Shown: positions 1-11,300 of the stretch, one piece after another
Numbering within the stretch: the stretch's first letter is position 1
Layout: each line of letters starts with the position of its first letter
NCBI RefSeq assembly: GCF_932526225.1
Contig: NC_064039.1
Coordinates: forward strand, 3,983,001-4,047,000
DNA: 64,000 bases
DNA from: Nematostella vectensis
Lineage: Eukaryota; Cnidaria; Anthozoa; Actiniaria; Edwardsiidae
Direction of reading: 5' to 3'
Position numbers and translations under genes: made by a program
Notes under the pieces: generated by a model
What the model was told of the DNA's origin: nothing
Database searches by the model: none
The model's input: only the letters and a program-made list of their open reading frames with translations

Positions 1-2008
1 ACCACCAGTGATAGTACTCAAAAAGCCACCAACCCTTTGCAGATAATCAATCTGACGAAGCTTGACATAGGAACAACACAGTCCACTTCTGATATCATTT
101 ATGTGTCAACCACAAATAGCCCCGTCAACTCAATCCTCTTTTGGCTCACTACCACTACTGTCTCATACCCCTCCTTGCACAAATCACGCACACCGTCTTT
201 ACCCTCCTTGTTCTCGTCCTTCCACAAAGCCCGTACAACGTCTTTACCCTCCGTGTTCTCCTCCTTCCACAAATCCCGCACAACGTCTTTACCCTCCTTG
301 TTCTCCTCCTTCCACAAATCCCGCACACCGTCTTTACCCTCCTTGTTCTCCTCCTTCCACAAATCCCACACACCGTCTTTACCCTCGTTGTTCTCTTCCT
401 TCCACAAATCACGCACACCGTCTTTACTCTCCTTGTTCTCGTCCCTCCACAAAGCCCGCACCACGTCTTTACCCTCCTTGTTCTCCTCCTTGCCCCACCC
501 ACCCCCCTCCCTTCTACCATCTCGCGTCTTCTCTCCACCCTTCTCTTCATTCCCAACCTTTTCATCGCCCATTTCGTTGTCTTCATTCTCCTCCTTTATA
601 TCCCATACCCCCTACATCACACCCCCCTCGTCCTCAATGTCGTCAGGTTCCTCTCAACAAACTTCGATTCCGACCGTTCAGTACACTCGCATTGACGGCT
701 CCCTAAAGCTAACCAACGTCGAGTTTCATCCCAACCTGACCAATACAGCAAACGTCATGTTTAAAACCTTAGCCGAAGACGTCGAGCGCACTATCGCTGC
801 AATTTACTCGTCAAGTTTTATTCCAGCTCAAGAGGTCAAAGTGGAATCCTTCGAGAAAGGCAGTGTAGTGGTGTACTTCTATGTAATGCTTGATTCCAGA
901 GTAGCAGGTTATTACAGTTCAGAGAAGCTGACCTCAGTACTACGCATGTCAAATGCTACCATGTGGCGTGGTTACAGAGTCAGTGACGTCACGATGGTAG
1001 AGCGAGCCGCGAAGCCACAGTCAGCGAAAAGGGAGTCCAGCGGCGTTGATGATGGGGTGACGATCGCAATTGTGTTGGGGTTTATTTGTTCTGCCGTCCT
1101 GCTGTGTATCGTGATCTACATGTTGTGCTCCCACAAGAAGAGACTTCGGAAAGGAAAAGTTTTACCTGTTAGGTAAGACCACTGGATTAATTTGAAAGCT
1201 GGCTTTTAGCCGTTCCTTTATAGGTTTGTATAAAAATAGAACCTGGAATTTGTTTTCAGGGGATGGGATATGATTGCGCAAAGATGCATAGAATAGATCT
1301 CAGCTATAATCTAGAAATTAGGGTAAATCATCATTGATTCAACCATAGCGGTGCCTATTTTCTCTTGATTTGACGACATACTAGCCTATGATGACCCGGT
1401 TTAAGTTTCCTGGCAGATTCTTCACCTGAAATAATTGTATGAAGAAGTGTTGTGGAAAATCTAATATAGCTTAACGTGTGCTAATTAGATTTGTATATTA
1501 TAGCACTAATGATTATGGCAAGGACGAGACAAAAGTTCCTCGATCTCAGAACGCATGGATTCATGAGCCTCAATTTGTTGAAAACGAGTCAGCGGGTGAA
1601 TGGATCACCTTGGCAACGAAAGGCAACTATGCACAAGAAGAAATTCAAGATCCCACTAAAGACAACCGCTTGGCCCTAGAAAAGGATCATAAGGACACAT
1701 ACTCGACCCTAGCAACGTATCCTGGAAACTCTCAGTCAACTCTAGAAGAGGATTATGTGAGCTCTGACCCGACTGCAGCAGCAAGTCATACGAACGCTAG
1801 AGTGACATTAGATATGAGTCATACTGCGCCAGTTGAAGAAGTCATCACTGCGACTAGAGAGCAACACCACTATAACGCGAATGATATCGACTTTGACCAA
1901 ATGTTCGCGCCATCAGCAAAACTCGTGACATTCTTGGAGGAGACCGAAAGCCCATCATTAAAAGGTGAAGCAATTACTCGAATCATTGATGTTGATATTT
2001 GTGACTAA
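1..2008 (+). CDS. SEA-domain, Ser/Thr-rich single-pass membrane protein (5' end outside window)
   Basis: Two exons are visible. The first is open from base 1 (no ATG needed; it continues upstream) to 1172. A phase-2 GT-AG intron runs 1173-1503 (donor AG|GTAAGA, acceptor TATTATAG) and the second exon runs 1504 to the TAA at 2006-2008. The extracellular part is Ser/Thr/Pro-rich and carries a 15-residue tandem repeat. A SEA domain follows (about nt 680-1000) containing EKGSVVVYFYV; the Gly-Ser bond (859-864) is the classic SEA autoproteolysis site. Next come a basic spacer, a hydrophobic helix (VTIAIVLGFICSAVLLCIVI) and a KKRLRKGK stop-transfer. The second exon encodes an acidic, Thr/Ser-rich cytoplasmic tail of about 165 residues. 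SEA domains of this type hold two non-covalently bound subunits in membrane mucins. The exact family is not recognised. A C-terminal alternative using exons at 2558-2908 is possible. Confidence 0.82.
194..492 (+). repeat. 45-bp coding minisatellite in the SEA-protein gene
   Basis: About 6-7 head-to-tail copies of a 45-nt unit encode a 15-residue repeat resembling FSSFHKSRTPSLPSL. The unit length is a multiple of three, so the reading frame is kept. The opposite strand and other frames also stay open here only because of this periodicity. Confidence 0.85.
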
Positions 2009-2557
2009 CGTAATTTCTCGTTTTAGTGTATTTGTTTTTGCGCGCGAGGGGGTGGGGGGCAAAATCGAAATGGACTAAAACAAGAATTTATAGAATTTTC
2101 TTTTTATGAAGAAGTCTAATTAACATTGTCAATGATTAACTTTAGATGGGCAAGTGAGAGCCTCTATCTCTGATCATGTGATGCCCATTAAACCGATCCA
2201 GGTGAGCTAGAGGACAAAAGTGAACACAAAGTTCTTTGTTTTCGACGTGGATCTACCATGGATACTAGTAGGCGGTCGAGGGGGTAAAGAGGGTATGTAA
2301 CAATTGAAGAAAAAAAATGGATGGGTTTGTACTTGGAAAAACCGGTAGCTCTCATTAAACCCTCCTCTCCCCTCCCTTTTTTGTCGATTCACAACCTCGA
2401 CAAAACGTTCGGTTCCCATGGCCAACATAGAAAAATATATCGGTAAGGAGAGGGCTACTGAATGGTTTGAAAATGAAGGTCAATCGCTTCGTCCAATCCA
2501 GGTGTCAGACCGCCCGAATATTTTAAGACAGGATTATATCTTTTGTTTTTTTAATAG

Positions 2558-2908
2558 GCGTGGTTTGATGTAGTTCCCCTGGGTCAAATGGGGTCGCAAC
2601 CCTCAGAAGAACAAGTTTCAGTTACAGACCTCGAACAGAAGGTATTCTCGCGAAGTGATTCAATAAGCGTAAAGATATTAGTATGCTTGTGAATACTACA
2701 CCAAGTATCTGCCTGTCTTCTCTGGGAACATTTGACTCTAGGGAAGCTTGTTCTTGGCAAGACCCAGATCAAATGCTTAAAATAGCCATTTTCTGTCTTG
2801 CAGGTGGGCATTGAACGGAAACTGAATAAGCTGAGGCAACGAGAGATAATTCGCAGAGAATCGCAGAGGCAAGCTCTAGCTGAACAGAAGGCAACCCCGC
2901 TGTACTAA
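2558..2908 (+). CDS. Two 3'-terminal coding exons, basic coiled-coil C-terminus
   Basis: Exon 2558-2641 follows a good acceptor (poly-T then AATAG) and ends with a GTATTC donor. Exon 2804-2908 follows TTCTGTCTTGCAG and ends with TAA at 2906-2908. The phases agree (0/0), giving a product ending ...VTDLEQKVGIERKLNKL... then an Arg/Gln-rich helix and ATPLY. The upstream partner is uncertain. The phase-0 GTGAGC donor at 1757 inside the preceding SEA-protein exon would join in frame, making these an alternative cytoplasmic tail. They could also be the end of a separate gene. The basic, charged-helix C-terminus resembles in style the last exon at 35769-35853 and the coiled-coil exon at 7913-8041. 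Confidence 0.55.
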
Positions 2909-3479
2909 TGATTTTCTATCACATATACGATACTTTGGGGCTAGGGACAGTATACTTCATAGAGAGAACTTCCACAGGGATACACCTTGAAAACAAACTT
3001 TACGCGAACGGTTGAAACATAACACAGCAAATTTGAATTCCGAGGTCAAATTGCTGCTGCGATTATTATGATTTTTTGGCCCTTTGTTATTCTGTTGTGG
3101 CTTCTGCCCACAATATGATTCACTAAAATTAAAGATGATCCTTTAGGGACCACCTTGCCTGATCTTTTCTATTATATTTGTCATTTTCGTTGAATTGTTT
3201 GCGCTAGTACGTTAGGGATTCGCGGTCCCTTGACTTGAAAACTAGTTTGTTGAGAAGAATTGTTGTAAAATGTCCAGCAAAATGTGCAGATCTCGAAAAC
3301 ATGTGGTAATCTCATGACGATTGAGTAAACACTATTTGAGAAATGACTGACATCGGAAAGCGATAGCTGAAAAGAACTGTCAGCAGATTTGCCTGTAACC
3401 TCGGTTGCGTACGCTCAACCATGCCTCCTGGAATGGTTCAGCTCAACGGAACCTACGGATCCTTTGTAATTGCCGGTAC

Positions 3480-3900
3480 ATAAGTGGCTATTTGGAGCGT
3501 GTTCACACACACTTTAAATCTAACCTAGGTTGGGTAGTTACTCAACCTAGGTTGGACACTCAAGTGTAAACACAGCATTAGTGTCCTAGATACTGACTCT
3601 AACCCTATTGATGGCTACACGAAGTAGCCATCAATTCTACTATGTCCGCTGGATATACGGACTAGGGACGCGGAACAGTGTGAGCCTCGGTTTAGGACAA
3701 ATTCAAGAGCATATCAGCGAGAACTACTTGGAGCTTAAAATAAAACAATAAAAAAAACCTTTTTAACTCCTCATGTCTTTCACGCAACGCTCCCATCCCC
3801 ACTGAATGGGAGCGTTGCGTGACCGACACAAAGAACGCCTGCGCGTGAGACTACCTCAAACCGAGGCTAGTACTCCCCCAGTGCCCTAATACGCCAGTAA
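3480..3900. mobile_element. Hairpin-rich MITE-like element
   Basis: Three nested palindromic structures occur in about 400 bp. There is an 11-bp perfect inverted repeat at 3608-3618/3624-3634 (loop ACGAA) and a 16-bp perfect inverted repeat at 3781-3796/3806-3821 (9-nt loop). Paired CCTAGG-centred motifs lie near 3522-3555. TGAGCCTCGGTTT near 3680 is inverted again as AAACCGAGGCT near 3857. Non-coding and compact, this suggests a non-autonomous DNA transposon. Exact ends and target-site duplication were not resolved. Confidence 0.5.
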
Positions 3901-3960
3901 CCCTCGAATGGACAAGCTCAAAACAACGGTGTAAAGAAGTAAAATTTAGGCATGTTGTCT

Positions 3961-3966
3961 TTTATT
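3961..3966 (-). terminator. Candidate polyadenylation signal (AATAAA) of the giant mucin gene
   Basis: TTTATT on the plus strand reads AATAAA on the minus strand, about 530 nt after the stop codon at 4496-4498. No other clear signal lies nearer in a better position. Transcript data would be needed to confirm it. Confidence 0.35.
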
Positions 3967-4495
3967 CATATTCTCTTGATTTACATATAAATTTGTTCTA
4001 TAAGGATGATCTTTACATCTTGTACTAAAAATTATATTAATTTATAGCGATTTCATAAGCATGTACAATCAAAGCTAATATTAATACTATTTACTCAAAT
4101 AGCTTAATTAGAACCTTGTATATATTTTCCTAGAAAACTATATTTACTGTACAAATGAACCTTTCACTTTATCATACAAAAATAGACTTTTTAACATTCC
4201 AAGAGTATACCAGTAAAACATAAACAGTAGTGCAGTCTTAATTTACAATGAAATGCAGTAGAAAAGGACGGATAACGGAGTTACTTTAATTTCTTGAAAA
4301 TATCATAATTTAGAAATAGAAGTCTGATTATGTGCATATGTAATACGGAGTAAAGCACGACAAACAAACGTGCCTGATAGCGTGTTAAACATACATACAA
4401 CTTTTGCTATGATGAAATACAATTTATTACATATCGCAAAGTTTACTTGCATTTGTGTCCTGCAAATTTCTATATACATACCAGCGTGCACATTT

Positions 4496-5301
4496 TCATG
4501 TCCTGACATTACCACGTGCACGTGCCAAAGCACGCGAGACAAGCATCTGGGCCTCAAGCTCTGCTTTCTCAAGAGCGGCTATCTGGCCCTGGGCCGCCTT
4601 TCCAGGCGTGGGTGGGATGCGTGTTACACGCGGTACCCCTCTGTCCGGGGGTCTTTGGGGCATGGAATAACCTGACCCCCTCTGGGGCGTGCTGTATCCT
4701 GCATCTGGCTCATCCCGGGGTCGACCTCGCTCAAATCTATCCACCTGTCTTTGAGCATTTTCTAAGATGGATCTGGCCTCTTGGTAAGGGTCTTTCGGCT
4801 CACGTGTCCCTTGAGGCTCGCGCATGTATCTCGGAGAAGTCCCTAGACTGGGCTGAGTGGATGCAGCCGATGTAGGCCTGGTGCCGTATCGTCGAGGTGC
4901 TGACGCCTCTTGGGGCACTTCTTGAGCAAACGGTCTCGGCTCTGGAGGCACCTCACGTGCAAACTGTCTCGGGTCCCTCGGGGCATATATGGAAGAGGGC
5001 GACGCGTGCGCCGAGGATGGTCTCGTGGGTCTTGTTCCTTGTGGACTCTGTCGTGCGGATGTGGGCCTACCCTTGATTGGCGAGGATGTAGTTGGACCCG
5101 TCAGGCCTCGCGCGTGTGCCGTGGGAACGAATACCTTTGGCTGCGGGACCGGCCCGTTCGGGTACGTGAGGGAGGATTCGGGTAGTGCGGCAGGAGTTAG
5201 GCTTGGTTCCTCGTACGTGTTGTTGTTATCGTAGTAGCGCGGAGAAGTCTCGTCTTCGAATGAGATGCTGTCTCCGTACTGGGGAACGTACGGATCCGGG
5301 A
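4496..5301 (-). CDS. Giant mucin terminal exon: Pro/Ser/Arg-rich C-terminus
   Basis: Acceptor TTTTTGACAG, phase-1 entry, stop at 4496-4498. It encodes a low-complexity tail with several Tyr-containing motifs (SPRYYDNNNTYEEP), repeated Arg-Pro-rich blocks (RPTSARQ, RPTRPSSAH, RPTSAAS) and a final helix (QIAALEKAELEAQMLVSRAL). Part of 5000-5300 is GC-rich. Plus-strand open frames over this exon are shadows. Confidence 0.85.
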
Positions 5302-8300
5302 CTGTCAAAAACAGATGCGTTTTGTTAGATGAGGCAAACAATATGGTTCAGAGACACCTTAATATAAAACACCAACTACCGTCTGTATTATTGAGGGGAG
5401 AGGACTGTACGGTGGATTAGAGCAAAATAAATATGACTAGAATTGTGTGTACAAATGAATGACAAATGAAAGAAGTATGGCTAGGTTGATGATGACACCA
5501 TCCTTAGGGACTTAATAAAATAAACTGTGGAAAGAGAAAATGAAAAAAAGTAAAAGTCGATAGGTCTAGCTGGACTAATTTAGTGAAGGGAGGGATTTTT
5601 TATGTTTAATGTGATACAATTTATTTTTTAAAGACACAATGACAATAAAGACGGAAAAAAAAAGAAATAGATATAAAGAAGAAATAGAGAAGAAGAGAAT
5701 AAAGAAGAACGACCTACCTGCTAAGGGCATCCACTCGACGGAGATCAAAGAAAGAAGAAAGCACAATTTGATTTATCATAAAAGAGAAAGGACGACCTAC
5801 TAGATAAGAAGTCACATGACAAGCTACTAGATAAGAGGTCACATGACAAGCTACTAGATACAGCTTGCTGACCAGAAGCAAGAGTTATCATCCGCAAAGA
5901 AAAACAAAACAAAAATCACTAACTGTAGCCAAAAGAGCAGAGAGGTACAGCTTGACTAATGCAATAGTCACATAAGTACAGAGGAGAGAAGTGGTCTTTG
6001 TATAGCGTTCTACTTCCCTCTCCTCGGGCATGTTCGCGCAATGAACACAGAAAAGTGAGGAATCAGGAACAGGGAATACTTACTGGCAATGGACTCGTAC
6101 AGATTAACGTCTGGTGGTACTTCCTCTGCTACGTCTATTAGCACCGATTCGCGAGGACTGCTGACATATGGAGACGCAGGCTCGCCTACTTTGGGTATGA
6201 TGGGATAGCTATTGTTTAGCAGATCGTGAATATATTGGCTCTGCTGTTGCCGAGGGGATACCTGTGGAAGGCGCGATCAGATCAGCACAAACATTTGACG
6301 GTCAGTCGCAAAAGGAATACCTGGGAATGGAGTGTAAGCTGTAGAGTGGGATCCCTGTGGATGACGTTAGAGAATAACAGAGGGGATGCCTGTGGATTAC
6401 AGTAGAGGTTGGAGAGGGGATACCTGTGGATGAACGCAGAGGTTCGAGAGGGGATACCTGTGGATGCCCTTAATGAAGTCGTGCTTACCGGTGCTACTGG
6501 GTGCTGCCGCTGAGGATGGGCTCCCTGTGTGTTATGATCCATCTATAATCATACCAGCCAAGCATTGTTAGTGCTAAATGGTCCATTTAAATCCTTGCAT
6601 ATTGTTAATTGTGTGGATGAACCAGAACACTCACTTGGTCATGTGGCCTGACCGCCACCAGACGGACTCCCTGTGGTGCATCGTCAGTTACCCAGTTTGA
6701 TTCACGCAAGGCATCCTGGGCGGACGATTTAGCAACACGACCGCTGACGCCAACTCGCCCTTGCGCCTGCTACGAATCACAATACATACTAGTGGTGAAT
6801 TCTACATACCAACAAACTCAAGTCTACTGTATCTTACTTCCAAGATCAAGGAATAAATAAGCACAGCATTATATGACTGGTTCGGTTCAAGACCTATTAC
6901 TAAGGCCAGACGCCTTTCTTTTCTTGTGACGTTCCAAATGCAAATGCATACAAATGAACAAACTTTTTTGTTCTATGTTTATAAACATGTATTCGCGTAT
7001 GGGATGATGAATGGAAAGAACGGCGTTTTCCCAGCATAATAACGCCACAATAAGTGTACACTCCCATAATAAGCAGAGAATAAAGCATGTAAGACTACAA
7101 GTATCACCTTTTTAGCTTTCCTTTTCTTTCTCTTCCTTTTTAATCTCTCAAGTTCCTGTTTCAGTAATTCTTCCTCTTCAAGCCTCGTTTCCGTGCCGCT
7201 ACCCATAGTGCTACTGCTGTCAACTGAGTCGCTTGTGCCCACGCGATTATGCAGCCAGCGGTCTCTCCGAGACTTCTGTCGACGGCTGCTGGGAAAAGGA
7301 AGTGCACCCAGAATTCTAAGTAAAGTATAAATTAGAAGGGAACATTCTGTCTTAAGGACCCCCCTAATAAATACAAAATAGGCGACTAGGACTAAGAAAT
7401 CACGTGACATTTTGAGTGGCAAACTTACGCCAAAATAACACAGAAATGGCGGTCACGTCAGAGATCGACGAAAAGAGCGACGATAATAAGCATTTTCTGA
7501 CATAGAAACTGCATAAGTTGCCTTTTGTTGTTTTTACTTCCCCCGTGATTCCTTGGTGTGAGTCGTCTATTGCACACGTTTTATATAAAGAAAGTACGAT
7601 TTATTTTTCTTACAAAGAGGCTGTTAATCTTGAAACATTAACTGTGCACTACGCACTGATAGGTACTTACATTGCATCGTAGGACATTTCTAGCGGTGGG
7701 AGAGCCTAGAATGAAGAGAAGCGCAACATATTTAATTTAGCCTCATCTAAATAAAATAGAATAGACGGGTTTGACTTACAGTGTAGCATGGTTAATACTT
7801 TTCCGAGGACACACAAATATGTATGGACAGTTCATTATGCATTTCCTTCACAAACACATCCCCTTTTAAAAACATTTTCGGGTGGGTTACATCGAGTGCT
7901 CTCACTACATACCTGGTCTTGATTCTCGGCCTCTACATTCTCCCGCTTGAGTTTTTCTTCCTTCGCTCGCTCTTTTTCTCGCATCTCCTGACGCAGCTTC
8001 TCGCGTTGTCTCTGTTTGTTCCTCCAGCGTTCGACATTTGCCTGGGGTTATGAAGTACAGGTAAGCGATAACGTAACTATTTATATAAAGTATAGGAAAT
8101 GAAACATAGGAAATAATTTATAGGCATTCATTTTTATTAGTAAAATTTACATGTTTACACAAATTTATTACAAGTTGATCTAATCATAAATTTCTTACTT
8201 GCTCTGACAGCTAATTTAGACTTTTTTTTACTTTTTAATGTCAAAGTTGTTAAATGTAATGTAACAGTTTTTTAGTAAGTTGTTTATTATTTTCCCAAAA

Positions 8301-11300
8301 ACGTCATTAGTTGTTACATAAAATTGATCTAAAAAGCCAGTTTATAGCTTCTTATTAATTTATATCGACCTTACAAAGCGCGTTTATCGTTACCTGGATA
8401 TACATGGCATCATCCGGGTTACTGGTGTCGAGCTCACGGCCAAGATTAGTGACCGCTAAGTTATGAAGCTCTTGTAGAGGTACAGGCTCCTTCCAGGCCT
8501 GAGAGACCAAACGCGAGCACTTTTAGGAGAGAGCGGAGCCTGGAATAATGGTGGTGCTGATGATGGTGATGGCGATGATAGTATGATGGTGATGATGGCG
8601 GTGGTGATGGTGATAATGATGATTACAGTAAAATGATGATGATGGTGGTAGAGGTAGTGTGATGATGGTGGTGGTGGTGGTGGTAGTATGATTGTGATAA
8701 TGATGATAATAGTATGGTGATGATGATGATATTATGGTGGTGATGATTATGGTGATTGTGATGAAGATGATATTATGATGATGATGATGGTGTTGATAAT
8801 AGTATGCTGGTGATGATGGTGATAGAATGATGGTGATGATGGCGGTGGTGATGCTATGGAGGTGATTATGATGATAATGGTGATGATTTTGATAATATGA
8901 TGATGATAATATAATGATGATGATGATGATGATGGCAGTGGTAGTGATCGTTGATGATGGTGGTGGTGATAATTACTGTGTTGATGACGATGACGATACT
9001 GTTCGGGATTGTAATTAAGATTTTTTGCAGTAGCGGTAATTCACAAACAAAAATGATGTAACTGTTAAAATTTAACATATTTAAGATAACTGAAAACAAT
9101 TATTCGTGTGTTATCACCAATATATTGAATCATTCTTTTTTTAATGTTAATATTATGATCAAAATATGCTATGATCCTTTTCTTTAGTCATTTTAGTATA
9201 TTGTTATTCTATAATATGTTGTTATTTTATAATATGTTGTTATTATATAGTACATAGTTATTTTATGGTATATACTCCTTTACATATCTTTGTGCTTTCA
9301 TTATGTTCTGACTGTTTTATATGAAACTAATAGTCATCTTCCCAAAGCCGAGAAAACCCCCCTTATCAATGTAGTGACTTGATTTCTCCTAATGGAGGGA
9401 GACATGGCAATAACTGTGGTAGTCCTGATTTTGTCCTCGTTAGTTATTTAGTTTCTCGTAATAGAGTAAGACATGGCTATATACCTGCGGTAGTCCTAAT
9501 TTGCCCTTGTAGTTATTAGTTTCTCCTGACGGAGAAAACATGGCTATATACCTGCGGTAGTCCTGACTCTGTGTTCATCTTCCCGCGCGGTGACTTGCCC
9601 GTGATGAGCGGGGTCTGGACCAGAGGTGGCAGGGGTGAGAGGCGGACAGGGACCTGGGGCCTAGTCATGGGGTCATGCGCCAGCAGCAAATTTTGACCAA
9701 GTTGATTGGTGTTCTCCACCACTCCCGCTACATGCTTCATCTGTACACGAACAGCGGAAGTTCACCATTATCATCATTGTATACATCATTATTGTATTAA
9801 TCATCAACATTAGTTTCAAACAGCACTGCAACATCATCATGGACATCATAACCAACAACACAACCATATTCATCATAACCTCAAAATTTTCCCTACCTCT
9901 ATATTCTCTTGTTTTGTCCTCTTCGGGTACCTCTCGGCGGACTTCGGTCGTTTTTCGGAAATGTTCGAGCGCCTGTCGGTCGGAAACCTCTCGGCTGCCC
10001 TCGCGTGATCCTCGGTGAACTTACGAGGTCTTTCGTCTCGCTCTTTCACCTCGATTCGGCGCAGATGTTTCTCTCGTGGTTGATGAATCTCCACGTCCGG
10101 CTCCAGGGCTGAATGTTTAGGGAGGGGAGGGAGGGTTTTATTTGCCATTATCTCATCACTACTTTCACTACTTGAACTTGGCCTATAAAGAAAAAACAAC
10201 ACACAAAATGAACTGTATGCTGATGTGGTTTTCATTAAAAGAAAAAATTAATCTGGGATACATTTTTAGAGGAAAGAAGAAAATGGCATGATGTGTGTGG
10301 GTTACCGTTGTCGGCGTGGTTTCTTCCCTCGGTACAAGTCTTTTGGTTTGGTAGGGTACTCCCGGTAATATGGCAGGTCACGTGACGCGTTTACTGGAGG
10401 ACTTGGAGCGTCGCTCTGCAGGACAAAGCGGAGAGTGTCTGGCTAACGTTACGATCCTACACTTACAAACAACAACAAAAAGGGGGGGGGGAAGGTAGCT
10501 CCTAGTGGGGAAATGTTCTGTTCTGTTACTTTTTTGCTCCATTATTCATGCAGTACATAGTACTACATATATAGTACATACCGCTCTAGGGACACCCGTT
10601 AATAAGGAAGTCTCGCTATAAAGAGAAGTTTTCTCGATAAAAATAGTCCAAGAGATTAAGTACCCGCCTAATATGGACAATTTAGAAACGTCAATGATGC
10701 TGTTAATGACGCCCCCCCCCCCCCCCAAGGGTGTCCTTCCTCTAAATTTTGCTTCGAATTCAAACGGCATTTTCAGAGGTTTTACCATTTGCACTGTGTT
10801 TGGAGTTTCATATCTAACAGGGATATCCCTCCAAAGAATGATATTTTAGTGAAATTTAATTGTAGTCAAAAATGACAGGGTTGATAATTTTATGCTGCGT
10901 TACTGCGTGACCTTAATAGGGTTTTAAAGGTGTATAAATCGGCCAACTTAGAGCGTAAGATCTCAAATATTTGATAACGTACCTTGACCTGTTCAGGAGT
11001 AAAGCTTCTTACTCTCTTTCTCTTGCGCGCCACGCACTTGATGTAAATGATGAGGATGATGATGATGGCGATGACCGAGCACGCTACGATAACAGCGGTC
11101 CATACGGGATCGGTACCCTTCGTGGCGGGCTGGGCAGTAGCTTGGACGGCAGCGGGATAGGGGCGTCGCTCGACCTGTCATGACACCCAATCAATGACTC
11201 GTCGTTTAAGAGGCCAATCACTCCGCCATTTTATGATCCCGCTCAATGCCGAATCACACAAAGAATCCATTTCCATCGGCTTATTCAAGCAAGTGACTGA

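Larger units (their letters stand above)
2909..4495. other. Intergenic region between convergent genes
   Basis: No coding exon was seen on either strand. The first part is AT-rich, 3480-3900 is a hairpin-rich MITE-like block (listed separately), and 3960-4495 is probably the 3' UTR of the minus-strand giant mucin gene. Confidence 0.6.

Noticed and set aside
8866-9099. His/Ile-rich open frame
   Set aside because: Product of an imperfect GAT/ATC microsatellite in a mucin-gene intron.
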